Made by a program: the position numbers and the translations under genes. Shown here in pieces: positions 36,944 to 46,791 of a DNA stretch of 64,000 nt. Under the pieces are notes generated by a model that had not been told where the DNA came from, searched no databases, and saw only the letters and a list, made by a program, of their open reading frames with translations. Source of the stretch: Halodurantibacterium daqingensis (GTDB taxonomy: Bacteria > Pseudomonadota > Alphaproteobacteria > Rhodobacterales > Rhodobacteraceae); the NCBI RefSeq assembly GCF_042666235.1, contig NZ_JBHTFQ010000001.1:186001-250000 (forward strand), in the 5' to 3' direction. Position 1 is the stretch's first letter, and each line of letters starts with the position of its first letter.

Positions 36944-38184
36944 GTTCGTCCCCTCCTCAGCCGTTGCCGTGCCACGTCAAGGAAAGCCGCGGCCAGGATC
37001 ACCCCGCCCTTCACCATGTCGATGTGGAAGGCGGACAGGTTCATGAGGTTCAGCGTGTTGCCCAGCAAGACGAAGAACAGCACCCCCCAGACCGTCCAGA
37101 GGATCTTGGCCTTGCCGCCGAAAAGGCTTGTGCCGCCGATCACCGTGGCGCCAATGACATCCAGCAGGAAGTTGCCACCGCCCAGCGTCGGCCGCCCCGT
37201 CTCGAGCCGCGCAGTGTAAAGCAGGCCCCCGATGGCTGCGCAGATCGCCGAGATCGCAAAGACAGCAATGATGACGCGCACGACGGGAACGCCCGATATT
37301 TCGGCTGTGCGCCGGTTCAGGCCGATCGCGAAGATCCGGCGCCCGAACACGGTATGGCTGAGCGCGACATGGGCGCAGAGCGCGACCAGGAGCGCGACGA
37401 TCATTGGCCAGGTGATGAAGGCGTGAACTTCTCGCCGTGGCAGCTGCGGCGCATACTGATCGCCGAAATAAAGCGACACCAGCGTTCCCTTGCCAAGGGC
37501 GATGAAGTCCGAGGGCAGGCCGCGGATATTGTTCGACTGGGTCAGCCAGATCGCGAAGGCACCAAGGGCGATCAGGCCGACGAGAGTCACCATGAAGGCG
37601 GGCATTCTCAGTACCGCCACTGCAACGCCGTTCGCAAACCCGATCAGCGCGGCAACGGCAAGGACGATCGCGATGGCCATCCAGGTTCCGAAGGGCGCGG
37701 CGCCAAGGGGGCCACCGGCTTCGGTCAGCACCAGGCCCCAAACGGGTGTGTGCCCCAGAACCTGCGCGGGTGCCGACGTGGCGATCAGCATGGCAACAAG
37801 GATGCTGCACAATCCTGCGACCGCGCCCTGGCTCAGGTCGATCCCGGCGATGGTCAGCACGAAGGTCTGCCCGATCGCCACCACCAGAAGCGGCCACATG
37901 TTGGACAGCACATTCGACAGGTTCGCCGGCGTGGCAAGTGTGGGAAGGAACGGGATCAGCACCAACACATAGGCCAGAGACAGGTAAAGCACGAAGAAGT
38001 CTGACAAGAGAAGGGCACCGGCGCGCTCCCTCAGGCGCGTGGACAGGCGTCTCGACTCCGGCATGCCGTCATGCCGGGAATGCTGGGGGGGCATGCCGTC
38101 CCCGGCCGCGACCTGCGGGCGCTGGCGCGCGCCCTGCATCGCGGCCGGCCGGGGGGATGCCCCGGCCGGGTCAGGCGCGCTCAT
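36940..38184 (-). CDS. Sugar ABC transporter permease (RbsC family)
   Basis: 414 residues from the ATG at 38184, which overlaps the stop of the binding-protein gene (ATGA). A hydrophilic N-terminus of about 55 residues (proline, arginine, glutamine-rich) precedes about nine membrane segments with TFVLTIAGIDLSQGAV and VIGGTSLFGGKAK. The two permeases of this importer differ from each other, so they probably form a heterodimer. Confidence 0.87.
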
Positions 38185-39185
38185 TTGTCCAGAAACCCCT
38201 CGGCCAGAAGCACACAGCCCCACATGTCCATCTCCCGCTCTGCCAGATTGTCGGCAGTCAAGGCAAAGCCCGGATCCTCGATCACCTGGTTCGGATCCGT
38301 GTCTCCGGCGTCGATCGCCGCAAGGATCGCCTCAAGCGCCGCCTCGGCCTCGAAATAGAGATCCTGCACACCCGTCGCATCGACATGTCCGTCCTTGATA
38401 AGCTGGCATGCGGTCGCGTCGCCGTCCAATCCGGCCATCCAGACATGCCCCGCCTCGCCGCGGGGTTTCCACAGACCGCGCGGTTCCAGCACCGAGCGGA
38501 TGGTCGGAAACAGGAAGTCCGACGATGTGAACAGCAGATCGATCTGAGGATTGGCCGTTACTGCCGCCTCGAGGTTGGCCAGCGCCGTCGCAGCATCCCA
38601 GTTTGACGCCACCTCGATCACGTTGAAACGGTCGGCCTGCTTTCTGATGGCGGCGTGAAATCCGTCGCGGCGGCCCACCGCGTTCGGATCACCCAGATCG
38701 CCCACAACGATGATCGCGTTCAGGGTCTTGTCATCGGGGGCAGAGGCCAAGGCCTTTTCGACGATATGATCCACGGCCTGTTCGGCGATCGTTGCGTTGT
38801 CGGCGACAACAACGATGCCGCGCGACAGGTCCGACGGCGGGCGGTTGAACACAGCCACAGGCACGTCGTTTTCCTGCGCCGTGGCCACGATGGTCGTGGC
38901 GCTTTCACCGTCCTGCGGGATCAGGATGACTCCGTCCACACCCTGCGCGATGCAATCGTTGACCTGTTCGAACTGCCGGTTCGCATCCTCATTTGCATTG
39001 CGTTCAAGCACCGTATGGCCGGCCTCGGCCAGGGTGGTTGTAATGGCCATGTGACCGGCAACCCAGAACTCGGTCTCGAGATCCTGGAACGCCAGGCAGA
39101 TGGTGGCTGCCTGGGTGGGCGCAGCAAGCCCACCCGCCAGCGAAAGCGCCGCAACTGCTGCAGCGGTGCGAATGGTGTGTTTCAT
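38181..39185 (-). CDS. Periplasmic sugar-binding protein, candidate D-apiose-binding
   Basis: 334 residues, ATG with GGAGG upstream. A signal peptide (RTAAAVAALSLAGGLAAPTQA) is followed by a Peripla_BP_4-type fold (LAFQDLETEFWVAGH, GVDGVILIPQDG, VFNRPPSD, GDLGDPNAVGRRDGFHAA, DLLFTSSDFLFPTIRS). Class I binding proteins of this type serve pentose and hexose importers. Genes for D-apiose breakdown lie on both sides, so apiose is the inferred ligand. Residue-level specificity cannot be read. Confidence 0.85.
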   Translation of the reverse strand: MKHTIRTAAAVAALSLAGGLAAPTQAATICLAFQDLETEFWVAGHMAITTTLAEAGHTVLERNANEDANRQFEQVNDCIAQGVDGVILIPQDGESATTIVATAQENDVPVAVFNRPPSDLSRGIVVVADNATIAEQAVDHIVEKALASAPDDKTLNAIIVVGDLGDPNAVGRRDGFHAAIRKQADRFNVIEVASNWDAATALANLEAAVTANPQIDLLFTSSDFLFPTIRSVLEPRGLWKPRGEAGHVWMAGLDGDATACQLIKDGHVDATGVQDLYFEAEAALEAILAAIDAGDTDPNQVIEDPGFALTADNLAEREMDMWGCVLLAEGFLDK

Positions 39186-39227
39186 GTGGTTTCCTCCCAT
39201 ATGGCTGACGATGTGTGATCCCGGGGC

Positions 39228-40076
39228 TCAGCCCTGGCCGTCGGGATGGCAGATGTCGCGCACCGATTGCAGGACCGCCTCGGGCGCAAACACACGTTCG
39301 AGCCAGCCCTCGCGAAAGATCTGCGGGCGGGCCCGGGCGATGGCATGCAGCGCCCCGTCGGAAAACTTGCCATCGGGGAAAATCCCGAAGGCGATGGCCA
39401 GTTCGATATTCAGATGTCCCAGCATGAAATCGTGGGCGGCCTGTTCCGGGACACCTCGGCGCACGGCCTCATCCGTCGCTTCGCGCAGCGCCAGCGCCAG
39501 TGTCGCGCCCACCGTTTCCGACAGCGCCGGCTCAAGCAGGGCAATTTGCTCGACCGTGCAGCGATGCGCGCGCATGACAGGCGCGTAGATCGTGCGGGCC
39601 ACCTCCTCGCACAGGGAATAATGCTCCTCTGGCCCCTGCATCAGTGCGCAGACGATATGCTGCTTGGCCTCTACGCCACCGAAGAAGTCCAGCCGCGCCG
39701 TGCCGATTTCATCGTTGAAGATCGGCGGGTGACAGGGATGGGTCACGAAATAGGTGACATCTGCACGCGCCGGCATTTCGCCCGCATGGGGGGCGGCAGC
39801 GTCCAGAACGATCACCGCCGTGCCGGGATCAAGTCGGGGGACGATCTCATGTGCGACGGCACCAATGGCACGGTCGGGCACTGCGAGCACGACAACCTTG
39901 GCCCGTGACAGCGCCTGCCCCGGTTCAACGCATTCGAGCCCGGTCGCGGCCCGAAGCCGTGCCCGCCCCTCCTCGGCCAGTTCGACCGGTGCCACATCGA
40001 AGCGCGTGCCCTTCAGGTTCGTGGCCAGCCGGACACCCATCTTGCCCCCGGCACCCATCAGCGCGATCTTCGTCAT
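39228..40076 (-). CDS. apnO: D-apionate oxidoisomerase (candidate)
   Basis: 282 residues from ATG 40076 (GGAGAGG upstream). A Rossmann N-terminus (IALMGAGGKMGVRLATNL) is followed by a 6-phosphogluconate-dehydrogenase-like helical C-terminus, with FVTHPCHPPIFNDE and LGHLNIELAIAFGIFPDGKFSDGA, which I associate with apionate oxidoisomerases. These convert D-apionate to 3-oxo-isoapionate with NAD. The adjoining ApsD and ApnL genes supply the preceding two steps, which strongly supports the call. Confidence 0.82.
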   Translation of the reverse strand: MTKIALMGAGGKMGVRLATNLKGTRFDVAPVELAEEGRARLRAATGLECVEPGQALSRAKVVVLAVPDRAIGAVAHEIVPRLDPGTAVIVLDAAAPHAGEMPARADVTYFVTHPCHPPIFNDEIGTARLDFFGGVEAKQHIVCALMQGPEEHYSLCEEVARTIYAPVMRAHRCTVEQIALLEPALSETVGATLALALREATDEAVRRGVPEQAAHDFMLGHLNIELAIAFGIFPDGKFSDGALHAIARARPQIFREGWLERVFAPEAVLQSVRDICHPDGQG

Positions 40077-40113
40077 CGTCCTCTCCTTCCAGGGCAGGCG
40101 CCCATTTCGCGGC

Positions 40114-41160
40114 TCATCGTTCGGCGCCCGCGGCAATGAACGGGGCCATGTGGATCGTTTCGCCCTGCCTGGCCGAACGGTAAGCCGCGCGTGTCAGAGC
40201 AAGGGTTTCAAGGTTATGCGCGCCCGAAGGCTGTGGCACCGCGCGCCCGTCCAGCACCTCGACCACATGCGCTTCGAATGCGGCGACCGACTCCTGGATC
40301 AGATGCCAGGGTCGCGTGCCCCAGAGGGGCACCGGCGGTTCCACATCTTCTTCGGCGATCACATCGGGACCATGCCTGCGCAGCCGGTATCCCGCCAAAA
40401 GCTCAAGACTGCCGCCGTCGCCCTCGACCTGCGCAAGCGTCTGTGGGAAGCGTTCTTCGCCGAACCGGCTGTCAAAGCTGCATTCGACACTGGTGACGGC
40501 ACCGTCCTTGTGACGCAGCAACGCGACAAAGGCATCCTCACCGCGCACCCGTTGGTTCAGGCGCTGTGTGGTGCAGCTGATGCTGTCCACATCGCCCATC
40601 AGGAAGCGCGCCACATCGAACAAATGGAGCCCTACATCCATCAGTGCGAGCTCCTCGACCCGGGCTAGATAGGGCTGGTTGGCGTAGATGTCATGGCCAT
40701 GTCTGAACGACAGGCGCAGGAAATGCGGTCGCCCGATCTCGCCGGTTTCGACCGCCGCACGAATGTGCCGGAACGGCTTTTGCCAGCGGAAGTTTTCATG
40801 CACCAGGAGTTGACGTCCCGCCGCCTCGGCCGCCTTCACCATCTCGAGCCCGGCAGCATAGCTTTCGGCGAAGGGTTTCTGGCAGATCGTCAGCGCGCCG
40901 TGGGACAGGCACAACTTGACGAGTTCGGGATGTGTCTCCACGGTGGTGACGATATCCGCAAAATCCGGACGCAGGGTGGCCATCATGACGGCGGCATCGG
41001 AAAAGCTCTCGGCGACGCCGAAATCGCGCCGGAACTGCTCGGCCCGGGCCGGATCGCGGTCGCAGACCGCCACGATCTCTGCGCCCGGGGTCGATTGCCA
41101 GGCATGCATGTGGTTCTGGGCAAAGAAGCCACAGCCGATGAGGACGCCGCGGTAGGTCAT
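40114..41160 (-). CDS. apsD: Gfo/Idh/MocA oxidoreductase, candidate D-apiose dehydrogenase
   Basis: 348 residues, with the N-terminal Rossmann GVLIGCGFFAQNHMHAW, the family Glu-Lys-Pro motif read here as QKPFAESYAAGLEMV, and a C-terminal sheet domain. It would oxidise D-apiose to the lactone with NAD. It overlaps the apnL stop (ATGA) and lies 37 bp before apnO, inside the same operon. Confidence 0.8.
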   Translation of the reverse strand: MTYRGVLIGCGFFAQNHMHAWQSTPGAEIVAVCDRDPARAEQFRRDFGVAESFSDAAVMMATLRPDFADIVTTVETHPELVKLCLSHGALTICQKPFAESYAAGLEMVKAAEAAGRQLLVHENFRWQKPFRHIRAAVETGEIGRPHFLRLSFRHGHDIYANQPYLARVEELALMDVGLHLFDVARFLMGDVDSISCTTQRLNQRVRGEDAFVALLRHKDGAVTSVECSFDSRFGEERFPQTLAQVEGDGGSLELLAGYRLRRHGPDVIAEEDVEPPVPLWGTRPWHLIQESVAAFEAHVVEVLDGRAVPQPSGAHNLETLALTRAAYRSARQGETIHMAPFIAAGAER

Positions 41161-42965
41161 GCTCTTTCTCCTGTCAGGATGGCGGCGGTCATGGGCGGCA
41201 GCGTCAGGGGGCCGGCAGGGCCCGGCGCATCGATCCAGGTCCAGTCCCCGCGGTCGGGGATCCTGACGGCGAAGCCTTCCAGCTGCACATCGCCGGGTCC
41301 AAGGTTCACAGCGAGCCCCCGAAGGCCACCGCGACGCATGCTCTGCGTGGGATCGCTTGCGCGCAATGTCACAAGTCCTGTGGCTGGCCCTCCTTCCACC
41401 AGCACCATTTCACCTGAAAGGGCTGCGAGGGCTGCTACCACATGCCAGATCGGCCAGGGTCCGGCCTGATCGGCCATGCCCAGCGGTCCTGCCGTCATCG
41501 CGGGTGCAAAGGCCGCCACCCCGCCCCGCGCGCAGGCGGCGCCAAGCGCGACAGCAAAGGCGGCGGCGAAGGGTGTTCGCTGGCGTGGATCCTCCATCGC
41601 CATCGGCAGCCTTCTGCCCTCCGGATTGGCGATCACCGCGGCGCCGTAGGGATTTGACCGCATCCCGATCGACATCAGCCCAAGCCGCAACGGACGGCCC
41701 CCCGACAGCGCACGGCCGCTTTCGATCACCTGCGGGATCGCCTCGAGTGTTTCTGAAACCGACATGTCGTCGGCTGCGTGAACAATGGCCGAGGTCCCGA
41801 AAGTCGTGAAATCCACCAGCGCGGGCCGGGGCGGGCACCGGTTGAATTCGGGAAAGAAGGTCAGCATTCCGCCGCCGACCTCGGCATCCGGAAAGATCTG
41901 CCGGACCAGTGGCACGATCTCGGCAGGCGTGGGGCCTTCTGGCCATGGTCCTGACGGCTGATGGCTTTGCAGGTAGCCGCGCGGCAGGGCGATGACCCGT
42001 GTGGCGGTCAGCCCCGCCTGCCGCAGCGCGCACGCGGCGGCGTGCAAATCCTCCACGGGATCCTGCCCGATGACAAGTTCCAGCGTGACCGGCCCCGGCG
42101 GGGCCTGTTCCACCGCTAACATGGTCGCATCGGCCCGCAGCAGGATCCCCTGGGCAGCCAGTGTCGGCACCTGTGGATGCGGCGGCCCGCTTATCGCTGT
42201 CTCATGCGCCAGAAGTATATCGGGCATGACAGCCGCCTCCTGGACCGACGCGCGCGCCTGCCTGCCACAGGTGGATGATGCGGGGGATGTGGTTGCCCGT
42301 GCTCCGCCTGCCAAGATTGCAGTAATTTTCTGCCGCACCTCCTGGCCTCTTGTCAGACTGTAGGGTCGTGGCAGGGCAAGCGGACGGCAATAGGTTTTGA
42401 ACGAGGCGTCGGTCCAGTTGCGCTGGTCCTCCATCTCGAAGATCTCGCCCTCAAAGGCGATCGACATGACGACGTCATCGACCCGGTGCGTCAGGCCCAC
42501 AATGTCCAGAACCGGCTGGCGGGCCGAGATGAGACGCGGAAAGCTGGTCTCGGTTAATTCGCCGCTCGCATGACGAATGGTGAGCCCTTCACCCACCACC
42601 CCGTCGAGCGGGTGCAGCACGACGAGTCCCGCCCGGTTCACGACACAGTCGCGCTGCACCTGCAGCAACAGCTCGGCCACCAGGCGCACACCCGCGTCAT
42701 CCGGCACGATCTCGGCCGAAAAACACCCTTCGATCGCCCCGTCCTGGGTGTGAAAGCGCCGAGAAAACCGCGCCCCGTCAGCAGAGAGATCCTGTCGAAC
42801 GGTGCTCGTTGGGACGGTTCCCCAGTTGGCGTCGCGGATGGGGTAGTCGATCAGCCGCAGCACCTCCCGTTCCGCAAAACAGATCCTGCGCAGCGCCCCT
42901 TCTTGAACAACAGCGTGAAGGGGGAATGCTTCAATGCAGGTCGGTGCATCTGATCCCTCCGTCAC
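41157..42965 (-). CDS. apnL: D-apionolactonase (candidate)
   Basis: 602 residues from a GTG at 42965 (AGGGAGG 8 nt upstream). An in-frame ATG at 42998 lies inside the operator and upstream of the expected transcript start, so it is rejected. The protein is large with an N-terminal beta domain (DYPIRDANWGTVPT) and a later barrel-like region (VIALPRGYLQSHQPSGPWP, RPALVDFTTFGTSAIVHA). ApnL hydrolyses D-apionolactone to D-apionate. Identification relies on size, context with apsD/apnO and remembered family features rather than a short motif. Confidence 0.72.
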   Translation of the reverse strand: MTEGSDAPTCIEAFPLHAVVQEGALRRICFAEREVLRLIDYPIRDANWGTVPTSTVRQDLSADGARFSRRFHTQDGAIEGCFSAEIVPDDAGVRLVAELLLQVQRDCVVNRAGLVVLHPLDGVVGEGLTIRHASGELTETSFPRLISARQPVLDIVGLTHRVDDVVMSIAFEGEIFEMEDQRNWTDASFKTYCRPLALPRPYSLTRGQEVRQKITAILAGGARATTSPASSTCGRQARASVQEAAVMPDILLAHETAISGPPHPQVPTLAAQGILLRADATMLAVEQAPPGPVTLELVIGQDPVEDLHAAACALRQAGLTATRVIALPRGYLQSHQPSGPWPEGPTPAEIVPLVRQIFPDAEVGGGMLTFFPEFNRCPPRPALVDFTTFGTSAIVHAADDMSVSETLEAIPQVIESGRALSGGRPLRLGLMSIGMRSNPYGAAVIANPEGRRLPMAMEDPRQRTPFAAAFAVALGAACARGGVAAFAPAMTAGPLGMADQAGPWPIWHVVAALAALSGEMVLVEGGPATGLVTLRASDPTQSMRRGGLRGLAVNLGPGDVQLEGFAVRIPDRGDWTWIDAPGPAGPLTLPPMTAAILTGERA

Positions 42966-42985
42966 GCGCAAACCCTCCCTTGCAT

Positions 42986-43006
42986 GTGTTATACTCATTA
43001 TACCAC
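42986..43006 (-). promoter_or_regulatory. Operator/promoter of the apnL-apsD-apnO-importer-regulator operon
   Basis: Read on the minus strand, GTGGTATAATGAGTATAACAC shares a 15-bp core (43005-42991) with the site at 30814-30834. TATAAT at 43002-42997 serves as -10, and TTGCTT 15 bp upstream is a possible -35. The core stands in the same orientation relative to its gene as at the other site. Confidence 0.75.
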
Positions 43007-44411
43007 TTACATCCCGAAAGCAAGGTAGATGTTCTTCAGCCTGACCGGGGAGTTTACCCGCGATCTTGCGGCAACCGTGGCAGGCGCCCTGATACAGGCC
43101 CGGTGGCCGGAGCGGCCCGGCTGTCCCCTGTGCCATCATTCCCGCTTTCGATGTTATCTCGATCACAGGGTATGCCCGGCGTTCCGAACCTTTCTCTACG
43201 CCGCGGACAGGCAGACCAACCGATCCCTCAGGGCGATGGAATATGCACAAGGCTCGCTAAGGATCTCAGGACCACCCGCACCCTCAACCCTCGTCATGCC
43301 AACGGTCGGGGCGAGCATCTCAGGGCGCGGTGTCGCACGCCGCCCGCCCAAACAGGTGTCACAGGCAGTTCGAGATGGGCTGTCGTGGTTGTTCCGAAAG
43401 CTGGTGCGTAAGGCGGTTTACAGGCTTGTCCCTTATCAGGTCGCCCCCCCCGGAGTGAGCAGCTTGTTTCGTGGTTCCGAGCACCGCATCTGTCGTTTCT
43501 TCACCATCCGACGCACGAGATTGTTGGCGCTCGCCTCACCGCGATGCGACACTTCGACGACATCGAGACCTGGGCGGGGCGGGCGCGGATCAGGATGACC
43601 CGGCTCTCGGGTAGAGCGCCGTCCGCCGTGCTGACCGAATGGCCCGGGTGTCCGTGCCCTCGACGAGGCGGAAAGGCAACCCGCGCCACCCGTGCTCCGC
43701 GACGGGCGGCCCAAGCCGGTGCTCCAGGCCCCTCGGCAACCGGCTGATCACGCTGCCCCGCATCGAAGAGGCGAACCCTTCAGCCTGGTCTTTCCTGCCC
43801 CAGCGACTGCACGAGATCGGCGAAGGTCGCGGTAACGGCCGGGCATCGCGCCGGCACAGCTGTGCGATATCGTCGCCATGTGCCCATAATACGCCTGCCG
43901 AACTTGCCCCGGCGGCGTGAGGCAAGCTCCGGCGCTCTTCCATCTGATCATGGCGACGCTCATCCGGTGCGGATCAGGAAAGATGCTGATCACCTGCCTC
44001 CTGTGGTGGGGGGCTCTGTGCGCCTAAGCCGGAGGAGGCAGCATGACGGATCGTGATGAGATCGGTACCGACTTCATCCTTACGCTCAGAAGTTTGGCGG
44101 AGCAGAGCGGTTGATTCGGCTGACTGGAACCAGCGAGCTGGCCTCCGGCACCCTCGATCCGACCACGTTCGGGAAATGGACGGAGGATCTGATCCGCCGC
44201 TATCGGTCTGGTGACGATCTGGCGGTGCCTGAGCGTGATGTACCAACTGCGGATGCTGTTGGCCAAAGTGAATGCGCTTCAGCGCGATCAACCGGACGCG
44301 GTTGCAAGCCATCGCGTACCGTAAGAAACAATCATCCTGATGAATTCAGGAAAGCGGATCTAGAGACTACGGCCACAAATCCGAAGGAAAACTATGCGCT
44401 ATGCAATTTTG
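43007..44411. other. 1.4-kb decayed right edge of the island
   Basis: Frames on both strands are short and interrupted. A minus-strand fragment (43748-43993) has VRQAYYGHMATI, reminiscent of a sulfatase segment, and 44043-44400 holds broken frames. No intact gene, transposase or integrase is recognised. It abuts the 3' end of tRNA-Cys. Confidence 0.5.
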
Positions 44412-44485
44412 TGGAGGCGAGTACCGGAATCGAACCGGTCTACACGGATTTGCAATCCGCTGCATAACCTACCTGCCCACTCGCC
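44412..44485 (-). tRNA. tRNA-Cys (GCA anticodon)
   Basis: A 74-nt minus-strand cloverleaf. The acceptor GGCGAGT pairs with ACTCGCC. The anticodon loop TTGCAAA gives GCA, the T arm is CCGGTTCGATTCCGG, and CCA is encoded. Its 3' end faces the island. Confidence 0.95.
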
Positions 44486-44571
44486 TCAGGCCTGCTTTCA
44501 TTAAGTTTCGGGCGAAGAACAGTCAAGGCTTATCCGCGCGGAAGGCGCGGCCGAGCGCCGACGACGCCAGC

Positions 44572-44964
44572 TCAGAGCAGCGGTACCCAGCCGGGATACC
44601 CCTGGGCTCCGTCTCGGCCCAGGGCGCGCTCGCACAGGCGGAAGAGGCGGGCCGCTGTCGCGCTCAGCGCCACCGGATCGCGCTGCACCGCGCATTGGGC
44701 GACATCGCCCGAGACACGCGCGATCCGCGACATTCCGACATGCTCGGCCACCCGCCCCAGACGGCGGGCCGCGCGCAGCACGGAAGTCATGTCCGCGCTG
44801 GCCTCGGCCTGCGCGATCTCCGACAGTCGCGCCGAGATTTCCGTGCGGGCGCGGTCCAGCACCTTTCGGGCCATTTCCGGTCCCAGATCTTGCCAGAGTG
44901 CCGCAAGTCGCGCCCCATCAAGGCCGATGCCTTCATCAGCCCGTGTGACATGCACAAGTTCCAC
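44572..44964 (-). CDS. Unknown helical protein, Hpt-like in character
   Basis: 130 residues, all-alpha by appearance: LARLAALWQDL-type helices, MARKVLDRARTEISARLSEI and AQAEASADMTSVLRAARRLG. Alternating small and basic residues recall histidine-phosphotransfer helical bundles, although a clear phosphorylatable His is not in the usual HxxKG context. It is divergent from the carbonic anhydrase gene (142 bp between starts). No family is assigned. Confidence 0.6.
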   Translation of the reverse strand: MELVHVTRADEGIGLDGARLAALWQDLGPEMARKVLDRARTEISARLSEIAQAEASADMTSVLRAARRLGRVAEHVGMSRIARVSGDVAQCAVQRDPVALSATAARLFRLCERALGRDGAQGYPGWVPLL

Positions 44965-45105
44965 GTATCACCCCTTATCACGCCCCCGCGTCCGGCCAAA
45001 CTGCGGACAAGCAGTCAACAAAAGGTTGAGATGCCCCGCAGAAATCGCTCGAACTTCGGTCAATTGCCTTCTAATCAGGGGCTGCAGCACGACGACGGAG
45101 ACAAG

Positions 45106-45756
45106 ATGAAACTGGTGCGCCCCCTGCCCGCTTATCTCGTCCAACGCTATCACGGCTGGAAGGCCACGACCTTTGCCGAGAACAAATCCTGGTATCGCCG
45201 CCTGGCCGAAGACGGCCAGCATCCGCGGGCGATGGTCATTTCCTGCTGCGACAGCCGGGTGCATGTGACGTCGATCTTCGGGGCCGATCAGGGCGAGTTC
45301 TTCATTCACCGAAACATCGCCAACCTCGTGCCGCCTTACCGGCCCGATGGCGATTATCACGGCACGTCGGCGGCGGTGGAATATGCGGTCACCTCGCTCA
45401 AGGTCGCGCATCTGGTGGTTCTGGGCCATTCGGGCTGCGGCGGTGTGCGGGGCTGCTTCGACATGTGTTCGGGCCATGCGCCCGAGCTGGAAGAAGAAAC
45501 CAGCTTCATCGGCCGCTGGATGGAATTGCTGCGCCCGGGATACGAGCGGACGGCGGGCTGCGAAGGCACCGAACAGCGCCTGCGGGCGCTTGAGCAGCAG
45601 GCGGTGATCATCTCGCTCGAGAATCTGCTGACCTTCCCCTTCGTGCGCGCGGCGGTCGAGGAGGAAAGCCTGACGTTGCACGGGCTCTGGAACGATATCG
45701 GCAGCGGGGGGCTGGAGCAGTACGATCCGGAAAGCGACGATTTCCTTCCCATCTGA
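45106..45756 (+). CDS. Beta-class carbonic anhydrase
   Basis: 216 residues from ATG 45106. The zinc ligands are visible: ISCCDSRVH (Cys47, Asp49) and the later GHSGCGG His and Cys. FFIHRNIANLVPPY and GTSAAVEYAV complete the fold. It interconverts CO2 and bicarbonate in the cytoplasm. It heads a plus-strand group with sbtA and sbtB, so it would handle imported bicarbonate or supply it to carboxylases. Confidence 0.93.
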   Translation: MKLVRPLPAYLVQRYHGWKATTFAENKSWYRRLAEDGQHPRAMVISCCDSRVHVTSIFGADQGEFFIHRNIANLVPPYRPDGDYHGTSAAVEYAVTSLKVAHLVVLGHSGCGGVRGCFDMCSGHAPELEEETSFIGRWMELLRPGYERTAGCEGTEQRLRALEQQAVIISLENLLTFPFVRAAVEEESLTLHGLWNDIGSGGLEQYDPESDDFLPI

Positions 45757-45812
45757 TCTTTTCTTTTGTGCTGCGCTCCCCTATCTGCGGCAAAATTCAG
45801 AGGGATGGCACC

Positions 45813-46790
45813 TTGGAAGGTATATTCACACTGGCAGGCCAGAACCTGCTTTCACCGATCATCCTGTCCTTCGCCCTTGGCCTTGCAGCCGCGCTTGCCC
45901 GTTCCGATCTCTCGGTGCCCGAGGCAGCGGCCAAGGCAATGTCGATCTATCTGCTGTTCTCGATCGGTTTCAAGGGTGGCGTCAGCGTTGCCGAGCATGG
46001 CGTTGACGGCGGCCTGATCGCGACGATGCTGGTGGGTGTCGTGCTTTCGGCGGCGATCCCTTTCGGGGCCTTCGCTCTCTTGCGGGTCATGACCGGGCTG
46101 TCGGTGGTCGATGCCGCGGCGGTCGCGGCGCATTATGGCTCGATCTCGATCGTCACCTTCGTTGCGGCAAGCTCTGTCCTGACCGGGCAGGGCATCGCCT
46201 TCGAGGGCTACATGGTGGCCGTTGCCGCGGCAATGGAGGCACCGGCAATCCTCTCGGCGCTCTGGCTTGTGTCGCGCAGCGGCAAGGGCGCCCGGATGGA
46301 TGGCGAGCTGTGGCGCGAAATCCTGCTCAATGCTTCGATCGTGCTGCTGATCGGCGCCTTCGTGATCGGCTGGATCACCGGCCCGGCCGGCATGTCCGAA
46401 ATTCAGGCGTTCATCGTCGCCCCCTTCAAGGGCGTGTTGTGCCTGTTCCTGCTGGACATGGGGCTGGTGGCAGGGCGCGGGCTGCGCAACAGCCGCGGGG
46501 TTCTTTCGCTGGGCGCGCTCGGGTTCGGGGTGGTGATGCCGGTGTTGGGGGCGCTGCTTGCGCTTGGCGCCGGCCTTGTGCTGGGGCTGTCGCCGGGGGG
46601 CGTGATGCTTCTGATGACGATGTCCGCCTCGGCCTCGTATATTGCAGTGCCTGCGGCAATGCGGGTGGCGTTGCCCGAAGCCAATCCTGCGGTTTATCTG
46701 ACGCTGGCGCTTGGCGTGACCTTCCCCTTCAACCTGACGCTTGGCATCCCGCTTTATCTTGCGCTTGCGTCAACCCTGACCGGAGGCTGA
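45813..46790 (+). CDS. sbtA: SbtA-family sodium-dependent bicarbonate permease
   Basis: 325 residues from a TTG at 45813 (GAGGGA 7 nt upstream), with about ten membrane segments in two repeats (SPIILSFALGLAAALARSDL; AAHYGSISIVTFVAASSVL in the first half; VVMPVLGALLALGAGLVLGL in the second). The closest recognisable family is DUF897/SbtA, sodium-bicarbonate symporters. Adjacent genes for carbonic anhydrase and a PII-like protein strongly support bicarbonate. Substrate itself is inferred. Confidence 0.85.
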   Translation: MEGIFTLAGQNLLSPIILSFALGLAAALARSDLSVPEAAAKAMSIYLLFSIGFKGGVSVAEHGVDGGLIATMLVGVVLSAAIPFGAFALLRVMTGLSVVDAAAVAAHYGSISIVTFVAASSVLTGQGIAFEGYMVAVAAAMEAPAILSALWLVSRSGKGARMDGELWREILLNASIVLLIGAFVIGWITGPAGMSEIQAFIVAPFKGVLCLFLLDMGLVAGRGLRNSRGVLSLGALGFGVVMPVLGALLALGAGLVLGLSPGGVMLLMTMSASASYIAVPAAMRVALPEANPAVYLTLALGVTFPFNLTLGIPLYLALASTLTGG

Positions 46791-46791
46791 C

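Noticed and set aside
43029..43598. 189-codon plus-strand frame
   Set aside because: No recognisable fold, biased composition, and no conserved motif; treated as part of the decayed edge.
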